The notes under the pieces are model-generated. The model saw nothing but the letters and a program-made list of their open reading frames with translations. It was not told the origin of the DNA and did no database searches. The translations under genes were made by a program, and so were the position numbers. From an uncultured Thermoguttaceae bacterium (lineage in GTDB: Bacteria > Planctomycetota > Planctomycetia > Pirellulales > Thermoguttaceae): 9,287 bases of DNA. Position 1 is the first letter of the stretch, and each line of letters opens with the position of its first letter. The DNA lies in contig CAKVCP010000084.1 in assembly GCA_934725735.1 (NCBI GenBank), forward strand, positions 1 through 9,287. Reading direction: 5' to 3'. Below are positions 1 through 7,277 of this stretch, one piece after another.

Positions 1-772
1 ACTGTGCGGAGTCTATCAAACGTTCTTCTGCATCGGGCGCGCTCATAGCCGACTCTTGCGATCCGATATTTTCAACGCTTTCCCGATTATGCCATCTAAC
101 GAAGCTATTTATTCCGCCAGCAACAACCAAAAACAGGAGCGCCGCTTTAACGCCCGCCCGTAATCGCCCCCGACTTCTTTTCTTTTCAACGTCTCCTTTA
201 GTTTTGGAGCGTACGACACGCTGCTTGGAAGAAGGGAATTTAGTGAATTGCGAACCCGACGCCTCCGTATCCTGCAGTTGAGCTTCTTGAGAATTCGCCG
301 CACGTTCGATATCAACGACATTGCAATCAGGATAGGGTTCGGAATTCTCTGCATTTTTACTCTGGAGAGGAGCGGTCTCTTCCCATGCGACATAGTACAA
401 ACGCCTGCGGCAGTTCTTAGGAGCGTTCATCGGCTTGCACAGACAGTTGTTCAACAGATCGTAACAGTCCGCAGCTTCCGCCAACATTTCAGACGATTCA
501 TAACAAACGTTCTCGTATTCGTCCGACACTTCAGTCGAATCCAATTGACAGTCTAGATACTCTGCAACGATATTGGCGTCGGGAAAGGACTCGTCTGCAA
601 AAACCTCGGGGGCCTTCTGCAATGGACGCCCCATCACGAGACGCAATTTTCGGAAGAAATCAACGCTTCTAGGACTTCTTCTTAAATCGTTTTCGATCCT
701 CTCGCGTCGTTTATCATCCTCAACGGAAGTCCCCTGATTTTTACAGAATTTAGCCTGAAGAGCTAGTCGCAT
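1..772 (-). CDS. single-pass membrane protein with planctomycete anti-sigma-like N-terminal region (partial, C-terminus off window)
   Basis: The frame is open from the ATG at 772 to the left edge, giving 257 codons with no stop. An in-frame TAG 18 bp upstream makes this ATG the earliest possible. Residues 1-56 are basic and charged. Residues 66-127 form a compact acidic, Cys-containing region (EYLDCQL at 71-77, VCYESSEMLAEAADCYDLL at 89-107, RRRLYY at 122-127). This pattern resembles a motif I recall from planctomycete membrane proteins, where a 'CLESD-LAEVA-CH' block follows 'YLD-L'; it is similar in layout to anti-sigma-factor cytoplasmic domains. The usual His after the second Cys is Tyr here, so zinc binding is doubtful. 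A basic stretch (about 194-205) precedes one hydrophobic segment (206-225), so the N-terminus should be cytoplasmic and the acidic C-terminal part outside. The gene lies 153 bp downstream of the STN-domain gene, in the same direction. The product family is recalled from memory; the exact role is unknown. The ATG is preceded only by a weak GGTGGGG. Confidence 0.72.
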   Translation of the reverse strand, partial: MRLALQAKFCKNQGTSVEDDKRRERIENDLRRSPRSVDFFRKLRLVMGRPLQKAPEVFADESFPDANIVAEYLDCQLDSTEVSDEYENVCYESSEMLAEAADCYDLLNNCLCKPMNAPKNCRRRLYYVAWEETAPLQSKNAENSEPYPDCNVVDIERAANSQEAQLQDTEASGSQFTKFPSSKQRVVRSKTKGDVEKKRSRGRLRAGVKAALLFLVVAGGINSFVRWHNRESVENIGSQESAMSAPDAEERLIDSAQ

Positions 773-925
773 AACCCCACCATTCGCCTATTAAACCTGA
801 ATTGTGTCTTTTGACGAAAAGACTCATGGGGGAGTATGGTCAAAAATGAACGAGGGCGCAAGTGCGGTTGATCTCCTCTTTTGGAAACAGTCGCACAAAC
901 GCCCTTTATTCTTCAAAAAATCACT

Positions 926-3082
926 TCACTTCTGCGTTTTTTTTCTTTCGAGCGAATCCGCCGTCCAGCGCCGAATCTCTCTCTGGATCGGCTGGGTCTG
1001 TTTCACGAACCAGGAGCCTGAATTCACCTCAAGCCATAGAGCCGAGTTTTCTGTCTCCCAAGATCCTGCCTGAACAGATTTCATCATCTTTTCACTAAAA
1101 TTGACAGCTTCTTCAAAGGTCAGGGGGGAATCAGGTTCCGTAAATCCATGAATCTCCGTCGTCCAGTACTCGTTTCCCTTCTCCTTAGTCGTTATCATTA
1201 CCGCTTGCTCGTCTAAGATCAGATACGTAAGTTTCAAGGGTTCAAGAATATTTGTCAAAATCTGATCGATCGACTGATCCTCAAAACTAGCGCGAACAGA
1301 CGAAAAACGTCCCACGCCGCTAGCGTTCAAGGCAACGTCGTCCCAAATCGCCAAAAATTTAAACTGCGTTTCTAAAATTTCGACGGCTTGTTGCAACGCT
1401 ATGGGTTTAACGATATTAAAAGGCGTTTTCTTCGACAAAAATCGCCATCCTCTGTTTTCTGGAACAAGCTCTTCTGGAAGAAAACCTTCAGACGTTGGGA
1501 GCCCGTTAAGGACTCTCAGCTGTTCGTACAAAATCTCGGCTTGTCTCCGTTCAAGAAGAGAGCCTCTAACAATTAACGTAGCGCCCTCATGCGTTATTTC
1601 GAAGGATTGTCCGTCGCTCGCCTCTTCTGTTTCACAGACAACCAACGTTCTTATAAATTCCTCTAGACGCTCTATCGTTAGCTTTTCGATCTTCTGCGCC
1701 GGGGCGGCGTTACCTTGAATATTCACTAAAGACAGACTGCTTTCCTCGAGCAATTCAGAAAAATCAAAACGCCGCTCTCCGAAATCATTTTCCTGCTCAG
1801 GTTCAATCAATACGTAACCGTCTTCCTTAGCCGCCCTCCAATGCAACATTTCCGCTTCCTTTTCGAGAGCCTCAAAGACGGTCGTGTCTTCTAATTGAAG
1901 ATCCAAACTTTTATTCCAGGAATTGCGCAGCAATATAATCGCGTTCAAATCAAGGTTCACTGGAGCCCCAGAATATTCGGAAAGCAAGCGTAAAGAAGCC
2001 AGCGGAGATTTTGGGAAAACGATAGATTTAATTGGCAACAGCAATCTGGCTTCAATATCCATTGGTTCCGAAGCAACATTGAGTTTAGGAACGTTCAACG
2101 AAGTGTCAAACTCCTCGGGGGCAGGATAAAATTCAGCCTCTTCCTCCTCTTCTACGCTCTCCTCTTTCTGCGTATTCTCTTTAGCGAAACGTTCTTCGTC
2201 AAACTCAACAAAGAGTTCCTCATCTGACTCTGTTGGGAGATCTTGGTCTTCGTTAGAAGTCGTCGGCGTCTCTGAACTCTCTTCGTCGATAGAGTGTTCC
2301 TCAATCTCGTCGTCCTTCGAGGGAAGCGCGGACTCCTCCTCAACAGTCGGCTCTTGCAACGAAGGGGCTTCCGCGATCAAGCTCTGCTCGTCCCCAAGGG
2401 AATTGCCGCTCGTTTCCAAATCTGCGGAAATATCACCTGAGTCGTCATTCGCTTCAACTTCAGACGCATCGACGATCGGAGCCACCGGATTACGATTTTC
2501 AGCGAAGTCGCCCCGCTCGTCGTTACGCGAGTTGACGGCTAAGGCGGTTCCGTCTTCAGGAGCAACATCGACGTGCGGTTTACTTTGCGGAACTTGTTTT
2601 TCCTGTTTTAAAGTCAACATTCCCCAACGGACAATCCCCGCTGTCAACATTCCCGAAAGAACGCCTACGAGAACGAGAAAGCGAAATCGGGAACGATTGC
2701 TTCTAAAAGAAGTTTCCGACTTCGAAGGAGAGTTTTCCGAGCGTTCTTCCCTTTCAAACGGTTTTTCCATCTCTTTAGTGAGGACAGGAGGCTCTTCGGG
2801 GAGATTTTTAGGCGCGCTCTGCGGGATCGGGGAATTATTCACCTCAAGAGAAACCTGACCGGAATCTGAAATATCTCCGGACTCGCGTTCCTCAGAAGAG
2901 ACGACGCGCGAGGGCTCGTTCGAATCCAAAGCGGAGTCGTCGCCTTGTTCGTCGGGAGCTTCGATCAAGATCATACCGGCGCACTTTGGACAAGCGACAA
3001 TCTGTCCGATAAGTTGCGGATCATTCACCTCAAAATGTGTTTCACAAGACGGACAACAAATTTTAAAAGAGCAGTTCTTCAT
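926..3082 (-). CDS. zinc-ribbon, single-TM protein with acidic linker and two STN-like/secretin-type repeats
   Basis: From the ATG at 3082 the protein has 718 residues. A TTG at 3109 would add nine residues; I prefer the ATG because the zinc-ribbon begins right after it. The order is: zinc-ribbon with C10-x2-C13 and C31-x2-C34 (MJ0042-like spacing); a polar low-complexity stretch; one membrane segment (about 135-151) after basic residues, so the ribbon should be cytoplasmic; a long Glu/Asp/Ser-rich linker (about 210-325, with a run of Glu near 310); then two similar halves. Each half has an STN-like module (about 341-428 and 551-634, 'VFEALEKEAE' and 'IDQILTNILEPLKL' patterns) followed by a module ending in 'LIVRGSLLERRQAEILYEQL' or 'SWFVKQTQPIQREIRRW'. 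In planctomycete relatives such modules resemble secretin/TonB short N-terminal domains. No secretin barrel is present, so a pore is unlikely; protein or peptidoglycan-side binding is inference. It is the upstream partner of the 1-772 gene. Confidence 0.85.
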   Translation of the reverse strand: MKNCSFKICCPSCETHFEVNDPQLIGQIVACPKCAGMILIEAPDEQGDDSALDSNEPSRVVSSEERESGDISDSGQVSLEVNNSPIPQSAPKNLPEEPPVLTKEMEKPFEREERSENSPSKSETSFRSNRSRFRFLVLVGVLSGMLTAGIVRWGMLTLKQEKQVPQSKPHVDVAPEDGTALAVNSRNDERGDFAENRNPVAPIVDASEVEANDDSGDISADLETSGNSLGDEQSLIAEAPSLQEPTVEEESALPSKDDEIEEHSIDEESSETPTTSNEDQDLPTESDEELFVEFDEERFAKENTQKEESVEEEEEAEFYPAPEEFDTSLNVPKLNVASEPMDIEARLLLPIKSIVFPKSPLASLRLLSEYSGAPVNLDLNAIILLRNSWNKSLDLQLEDTTVFEALEKEAEMLHWRAAKEDGYVLIEPEQENDFGERRFDFSELLEESSLSLVNIQGNAAPAQKIEKLTIERLEEFIRTLVVCETEEASDGQSFEITHEGATLIVRGSLLERRQAEILYEQLRVLNGLPTSEGFLPEELVPENRGWRFLSKKTPFNIVKPIALQQAVEILETQFKFLAIWDDVALNASGVGRFSSVRASFEDQSIDQILTNILEPLKLTYLILDEQAVMITTKEKGNEYWTTEIHGFTEPDSPLTFEEAVNFSEKMMKSVQAGSWETENSALWLEVNSGSWFVKQTQPIQREIRRWTADSLERKKTQK

Positions 3083-3405
3083 TAGGAATTCTCTACTACA
3101 GCGTTGCAAATCAACCGCCGGACGGAGTCAACTCACAACAGATTTTAGCCTGCGTACAAACGAAGCGCCGATCGCTAATATGCTCCTCGAATGTCAAACG
3201 ACTAGTTCAAAGTCATAAGCCGTCGATCTTTGATTTTGCCTCGTCTCTAGGAGGAGCGGTAGGGAGACGCTCGACAAATAGTCAACGGCGTATATATTTT
3301 AATATCGACAGGAACGTTTTAAAATCCGGAAAAAACATGCTGAACGTCCAAAGATATCAAGATTTTGGACTCGTAAGAGGTTTCTGTCGGGAAAGGATCA
3401 AAATC
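3083..3405. other. divergent intergenic region with candidate promoter and small inverted repeat
   Basis: These 323 bp separate the leftward STN-protein gene from hisD. There is no convincing gene. It holds a candidate rightward promoter (3271-3298) and, immediately upstream of it, an inverted repeat CGTCTC (3242-3247) / GAGACG (3264-3269) that could be an operator or chance. On the minus strand a perfect TTGACA (complement of 3192-3197) lacks a -10 box at proper spacing, so I do not assign a leftward promoter. The segment 3306-3405 would be the hisD leader; an in-frame upstream ATG (3337) lies in it. Confidence 0.6.
3271..3298 (+). promoter_or_regulatory. candidate sigma70-type promoter for hisD
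   Basis: A TCGACA box (3271-3276, 5 of 6 to TTGACA) is followed after 16 bp by TATATT (3293-3298, 5 of 6 to TATAAT), inside an AT-rich patch (3291-3305) that stands out from its surroundings. A transcript would start near 3305, leaving a leader of about 100 nt before the hisD ATG at 3406. Consensus rules in planctomycetes are poorly known, so this is only a candidate. Confidence 0.4.
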
Positions 3406-4770
3406 ATGGCACAAACCGAGCTCCAGATAGAGTGGATCGACGCGCGACAAGACGACGTAGCAACCAAGATAGACGCCTTGCGTAAAAAGCTAAGTCTCAA
3501 GGGCAACATCGTCAGCGAAGCGGGTAAAAAGAAGACGATAGAAATTTTCGGGGAACCTTTAACCCCTCAAGAAGTGGTCGATAAAATTTGCGCGGACGTC
3601 TCTGAAAAAGGTCTTGAGGCTCTTCTCGATTACTCCAAACGCGTAGACAACGCGAACCTTACGTCAGAAGAATTACGCGTTCCCCTCGCCGAATTGGAAG
3701 CGGCGGTCAACGAGGTTGAACCCGAGTATCTCGAAGCGGTGGATCGCATACGCGAACGGATAGAAACGTTTCAGCGCTCAATTCTTCAATCTTCTACGCG
3801 CATCGAAGTTCCTGGCGGATGGCTTGGTCAACGTTATCTTCCTCTTCGTCGCGTCGGCGTTTGCGTTCCCGGCGGAGCCGCAGCCTATCCTTCCTCAGTT
3901 CTGATGACCGTCGTGCCGGCTCAGGTTGCCGGAGTCAAAAAGATCGCCGTCATGGCCCCGCCAACCCCTAACGGATCTTATAATCGCTACCTGCTCGCGA
4001 CTTGCGCAAGATTAGGCGTTAAAGAGGTTTACCGGATGGGCGGAGCTCAGGGCGTCGCGGCTTTCGCCTACGGGGTGGAAGGAATTCCGCGCGTTGATAA
4101 AATCGTCGGCCCCGGCAATATGTTTGTCGCTTTGGCGAAAAAGGCGGTCTACGGTTCCGTCGCAATAGACTCAATCGCCGGTCCAAGCGAAGTTGTCGTG
4201 ATCGTCGACGACTCGACGCGCGCTGATTACACGGCTTATGACGTTCTTGCTCAAGCGGAACATGCGCCTGGATCAAGTATCCTCATTGGCTGGGACGAAG
4301 GGGTTTTACGTCGCGCTCTTCAACAAATCGACGTCACGCTCTCTAAGATCGAACGCGGCGACCTGGCGCGTCAAGCCTTGGCGAACTTCGGCGCGGTGAT
4401 CGTAACGGAAACGGCAGACGAGGCCTGCGCGCTAACGAACCTCATCGCGCCTGAACATCTGCACATCGCGACGCGTAACGCGGAGGAATTAGCACAGAAA
4501 ATTCCCTGTGCCGGCGCTATTTTCATGGGAAACTACACGCCTGTCGCGCTGGGCGATTACGCCGCAGGCCCTTCGCATGTGTTGCCCACAAGCGGTTCCG
4601 CCCGGTTTGCCAGCGGTTTAACTTGCAACGACTTCCTTCGAGGAAATAGTCTTCTGCATTTCAGTCAGGAAGGTCTTGATCTTCTCGCCGGGGACGTCCA
4701 TCAGATTGCGACGGTCGAAGGCCTTACCGCTCACCGCGGAAGTGTAGACGTCCGACGTTCTAACAGTTAG
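3406..4770 (+). CDS. hisD: histidinol dehydrogenase
   Basis: HisD oxidises L-histidinol to L-histidine in two NAD-dependent steps through histidinal, the last steps of histidine biosynthesis, in the cytoplasm as a zinc-dependent dimer. The product from the ATG at 3406 is 454 residues, near the family's usual 430-440 plus a slightly long N-terminus. Hallmarks (numbered from this start) are the GPSEV motif (259-263), QAEH with zinc ligands Q283 and H286, the APEHL catalytic pair E350/H351, GDYAAGPSHVLPTSG with zinc ligand D384, and EGLTAHRGSV with zinc ligand H443. All expected catalytic residues are present. I choose 3406 because AAAGGA lies 8-9 bp upstream; an in-frame ATG at 3337 would add 23 residues with no family match and a poorer ribosome site. 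The gene stands apart from any other his gene. The DUF1080 gene follows 55 bp downstream with no terminator between, so cotranscription is possible. Confidence 0.97.
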   Translation: MAQTELQIEWIDARQDDVATKIDALRKKLSLKGNIVSEAGKKKTIEIFGEPLTPQEVVDKICADVSEKGLEALLDYSKRVDNANLTSEELRVPLAELEAAVNEVEPEYLEAVDRIRERIETFQRSILQSSTRIEVPGGWLGQRYLPLRRVGVCVPGGAAAYPSSVLMTVVPAQVAGVKKIAVMAPPTPNGSYNRYLLATCARLGVKEVYRMGGAQGVAAFAYGVEGIPRVDKIVGPGNMFVALAKKAVYGSVAIDSIAGPSEVVVIVDDSTRADYTAYDVLAQAEHAPGSSILIGWDEGVLRRALQQIDVTLSKIERGDLARQALANFGAVIVTETADEACALTNLIAPEHLHIATRNAEELAQKIPCAGAIFMGNYTPVALGDYAAGPSHVLPTSGSARFASGLTCNDFLRGNSLLHFSQEGLDLLAGDVHQIATVEGLTAHRGSVDVRRSNS

Positions 4771-4825
4771 AATTAAGTTCATTTGATCCTCATTTTCTCC
4801 TTCGCTAAATCAAGGAACCGAATCA

Positions 4826-5638
4826 ATGAAGAGTAAATTCTATAACTTAAAGCATTTTGCGACAGGCTTAATCCTGACGACCGTCGCCGCCGCGTCGTTT
4901 ACGTCCGTCTACGCGCACGATCTCGTTATTCCCAAAAATGAAAACGAATCGTACGGCTATTCGGATTCTCCTAAGCAACCGTGGAGCGAGTATCGCGTTC
5001 ACGATCCAAGTCGCCCCATCCCCAAAAAACTCAATCCCACCCCGCCGACTTACTTCCAGAAAGCTCCTGCCGACGCTATCGTCCTCTTTGACGGCTCAAA
5101 TCTTGACGCGTGGCAACCTACGGAGTGGAATCTCGTCGACGGAACGATTGAATGCACGTCCGGAGTATTCGCAACAAAAGAAAAATTTGGCGCGTTCCAG
5201 CTCCATCTTGAATGGCTTTCTCCTGCAAATTTTGAAGGCGATTGGGGCAATCAGGGAAACAACGGCGTATGTCTGTTAGGCGCTTACGAGATCCAGGTCT
5301 TTGATTCTTTTAAGATCAACAATTATCCCGACGGATCATGCGGTTCCGTCTACGGACAAACTCCCCCCCTCGTGAACGCGTGCACTCCGGCTGGTAACTG
5401 GCAAACTTACGATATTTTCTTCACCCCCGCAAAATTCGACGGCGATAAACTTCTTGAATCGCCTAGAGTAACCATTTTGCAAAATGGAATCATGGTTCAA
5501 AACAACCAAGAAATCTATGGCTCCACAAGCCACTTCAATTTACCCGGCCCCCATCCCAAGGGACCTGGCCCGATTGTTTTGAGCGGTCATGGGTGCCCCG
5601 TTCGATTCAGAAATATTTGGATTCGATCCTTCGACTGA
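4826..5638 (+). CDS. secreted DUF1080 / 3-keto-disaccharide hydrolase domain protein
   Basis: This 270-residue protein has a signal peptide: basic start, hydrophobic core (about 12-25) and a VYA|H signal-peptidase I site after residue 30. After a Pro-rich linker, one DUF1080 (PF06439-type, concanavalin-like beta sandwich) domain spans about 83-268. Landmarks are 'VLFDGSNLDAW' (86-96), 'WNLVDGTIEC' (101-110), 'FGAFQLHLEW' (121-130), 'GNNGVCLLGAYEIQVFDS' (144-161), 'WQTYDIFFTPAKFDG' (192-206), 'VTILQNGIMVQN' (215-226) and 'GHGCPVRFRNIWIR' (254-267). Members, abundant in planctomycetes, include enzymes that cleave 3-keto-disaccharides, and many are annotated only as glycan-binding or hydrolase-like. 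In the last motif most relatives I know read QDHGNPV; here it is SGHGCPV, so activity is uncertain. The start is supported by AAGGA about 9 bp upstream. It sits behind hisD and ends in a good terminator. Its substrate cannot be read from the sequence. Confidence 0.92.
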   Translation: MKSKFYNLKHFATGLILTTVAAASFTSVYAHDLVIPKNENESYGYSDSPKQPWSEYRVHDPSRPIPKKLNPTPPTYFQKAPADAIVLFDGSNLDAWQPTEWNLVDGTIECTSGVFATKEKFGAFQLHLEWLSPANFEGDWGNQGNNGVCLLGAYEIQVFDSFKINNYPDGSCGSVYGQTPPLVNACTPAGNWQTYDIFFTPAKFDGDKLLESPRVTILQNGIMVQNNQEIYGSTSHFNLPGPHPKGPGPIVLSGHGCPVRFRNIWIRSFD

Positions 5639-5664
5639 CAGTTTAATTGACGATATAAATCAAG

Positions 5665-5694
5665 AAGAGCGCTTTTTGAAAGAAAAGCGCTCTT
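5665..5694 (+). terminator. intrinsic terminator after DUF1080 gene
   Basis: A perfect 12-bp stem AAGAGCGCTTTT (5665-5676) pairs with AAAAGCGCTCTT (5683-5694) around a 6-nt loop. The following tail TTGAGTTT is only modestly U-rich. It lies 26 bp after the DUF1080 stop and separates it from the methyltransferase-like gene. Confidence 0.8.
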
Positions 5695-5794
5695 TGAGTT
5701 TAAAGACGACTTCACACAGTTTTTTCAAAATCTTCTCAGATACTACACATACGTCAAGCTCAAGACACTTTTGGTAGAGAACGGATCGCTCATC

Positions 5795-6415
5795 ATGAAA
5801 ACCAAAACTCCGTTAGAAAAAGCCAGAACATCCTTTACATGGATCTTTGGAGTCCTAATTTCATTTCTTCTCTTCTTCACGGAACCGGCTCCAATGATCG
5901 ACAAGCCGCTGTTTGATGGGCTCTTCATGCTTGGAGCCTGCACATGCGCCGTCGTTGGCGCCCTTGGCCGAGCCTGGGCTTCTCTCTTCATTTCGGGCAA
6001 GAAGGATCAAAAACTCATTCAAGTTGGACCATATGCAAACTGTCGAAATCCGCTTTATTTTTACAGTTTCATTGGCTCGTTAGGAGTCGGACTGGGGAGT
6101 GAAACGCTTACGATTCCAGCAGTCATCATAATTATGTTTGTCATTTACTACAAACTTGTAATAAAAGACGAGGAGAAAAGACTCGAAGAGCTCTTTGGCG
6201 AAGAATATCGTTCGTATAAAGCGAGCACGCCCTGTTTTTTTCCGAAACTTCGCAGCGTCTCCTCAAAAATTGACGACCATTACGACGTTAATCCAAGAAT
6301 TTTTCATCGTCGTCTTTTTGATTGCGCCTGGTTTGTTATATTCATAGGAATACTGGAGTTGTCGGAAGCAATGAACGAGCTTAACTGGCTTCCCTCCCTA
6401 TTCAAAATTTATTAA
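5795..6415 (+). CDS. isoprenylcysteine carboxyl methyltransferase (ICMT)-family membrane protein
   Basis: The product is 206 residues from the ATG at 5795; a TTG eight codons upstream is an alternative start, and neither has a strong ribosome site. Hydrophobic helices lie near 16-28, 40-60, 89-102, 105-121 and 177-189. Between them is the family signature: 'GPYANCRNPLYFYS' (78-91), the SAM-binding 'GPY..-RNP-Y' loop, followed by 'EEKRLEELFGEEYRSYKAS' (126-144) and the 'PCFFP' turn (146-150). This is the ICMT/PEMT-like fold of membrane-embedded SAM-dependent methyltransferases. True ICMT methylates prenylated CAAX proteins, which bacteria lack, so bacterial members act on other lipid-like or small substrates, mostly unknown. 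Here a C-terminal extension of about 50 residues with one more hydrophobic helix follows the core. The gene lies just before uppS, which could hint at an isoprenoid substrate, but that link is only inference. Confidence 0.85.
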   Translation: MKTKTPLEKARTSFTWIFGVLISFLLFFTEPAPMIDKPLFDGLFMLGACTCAVVGALGRAWASLFISGKKDQKLIQVGPYANCRNPLYFYSFIGSLGVGLGSETLTIPAVIIIMFVIYYKLVIKDEEKRLEELFGEEYRSYKASTPCFFPKLRSVSSKIDDHYDVNPRIFHRRLFDCAWFVIFIGILELSEAMNELNWLPSLFKIY

Positions 6416-6417
6416 GT

Positions 6418-6446
6418 CTGACGTAGAACGCGCTGTCCATTAGAAT
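6418..6446 (+). promoter_or_regulatory. candidate promoter for uppS
   Basis: CTGACG (6418-6423, 4 of 6) is separated by 17 bp from TAGAAT (6441-6446, 5 of 6). It begins 3 bp after the stop of the methyltransferase-like gene, and a transcript would start near 6453, about 18 nt before the uppS ATG. It suggests uppS may have its own promoter in the 55-bp gap, but readthrough is equally possible. Confidence 0.33.
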
Positions 6447-6470
6447 ATTTGTTTTACAGAAAAAGTCCAC

Positions 6471-7277
6471 ATGAGTTCCTCAACCCCAATGTTAAAATCA
6501 TCTATTTCGGGTCAAGTCCCCGCTCATGTCGCCATTGTCATGGACGGAAACGGACGTTGGGCTCAGAATCGAGGCTTAGCGCGATCAGCGGGGCATATCC
6601 AAGGCGCGTCGATTTTAGAAGAGATCGTCGGAGCGGCGATCGAATTTGGAATTAAGCGTTTAACCCTCTATTGTTTCTCTCACGAAAACTGGAAACGTCC
6701 TAAAGAAGAACTTGACGCGCTCATGTCGCTATTAAAGAGTTACATGAAAGAGCAACGACCCGTTTTCATGAAAAACAATATTCGCCTTCGCGTTATTGGA
6801 CGCCGTAAGGATCTTCCTCCGGACGTCTTACAAGAGATGGACGAAACAATTCGACTGACGTCTTCAAACGAAGGTTTGACGTTAGCGTTGGCGATCAATT
6901 ATGGCGCGCGCCAAGAAATAACCGACGCGGTGAGAAAAATTGTTCGCGAAGTATCCTCCGCTATTCAAAACGATCCAGGCGACCAAACAAAAATCGAAGC
7001 GTTAGAAGAAGCGATCGATGAAAAATATATCTCTTCTCGGCTTTACGACCCGGAAGCGCCAGATCCCGATCTTTTTATCAGAACGGGGGGAGAACAACGT
7101 CTCAGCAACTATCTGTTGTGGCAATTAAGCTATGCGGAACTCTGGTTCACCGACGTGTTGTGGCCTGATTTTACCCCTGAAACGCTCAAAGCGGGAATTC
7201 TCGCCTATCAAAAGCGACAGCGCCGTTACGGCGGCTTGAATTCCAGCGACTTGAAAACCCCATGCGATAGTGAGTAA
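6471..7277 (+). CDS. uppS: undecaprenyl diphosphate synthase (isoprenyl transferase)
   Basis: UppS adds eight cis isoprene units to farnesyl diphosphate to make C55-PP, the lipid carrier precursor for peptidoglycan and surface polysaccharides, as a soluble cytoplasmic dimer. At 268 residues it is close to the family's usual 240-260. Diagnostic motifs are 'VAIVMDGNGRWAQ' (20-32, catalytic Asp at 25), the nearby His at 42, 'YCFSHENWKRP' (67-77), 'LALAINYGARQEI' (138-150) and 'LFIRTGGEQRLSNYLLWQLSYAELWFTDVLWPDF' region (201-234) with the diphosphate-binding Arg residues. In the FSxENW motif the third residue is His (71), where Ser or Thr is more usual; the conserved Ser (70), Asn and Trp are kept, so function should be intact. 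No strong ribosome site precedes the ATG. In many bacteria cdsA and dxr follow uppS; here a secreted glycoside hydrolase follows after a 359-bp gap, so the gene is detached from that cluster. Confidence 0.97.
   Translation: MSSSTPMLKSSISGQVPAHVAIVMDGNGRWAQNRGLARSAGHIQGASILEEIVGAAIEFGIKRLTLYCFSHENWKRPKEELDALMSLLKSYMKEQRPVFMKNNIRLRVIGRRKDLPPDVLQEMDETIRLTSSNEGLTLALAINYGARQEITDAVRKIVREVSSAIQNDPGDQTKIEALEEAIDEKYISSRLYDPEAPDPDLFIRTGGEQRLSNYLLWQLSYAELWFTDVLWPDFTPETLKAGILAYQKRQRRYGGLNSSDLKTPCDSE

Noticed and set aside
248..556. Plus-strand 102-codon frame, plus a minus-strand frame at 109-393
   Set aside because: Both overlap the continuous 257-codon minus-strand frame whose product has a membrane helix and family-like motif.
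808..821. Small hairpin CTTTT-GACG-AAAAG
   Set aside because: Only a 5-bp AT-rich stem between the two leftward genes; too weak for a terminator.
2403..2858. Plus-strand 151-codon frame
   Set aside because: Lies opposite the low-complexity and TM part of the STN-repeat gene; composition follows that gene's codons and there is no family pattern.
3192..3197. Perfect TTGACA on the minus strand as a promoter for the STN-protein gene
   Set aside because: No -10-like hexamer at 15-19 bp; the only TATTAG is about 11-12 bp away.
4019..4276. Minus-strand 85-codon frame
   Set aside because: Antisense to the conserved core of hisD; Arg-rich shadow.
4938..5279. Plus-strand 113-codon frame inside the DUF1080 gene
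   Set aside because: Shifted frame of a clear family gene with no domain of its own.
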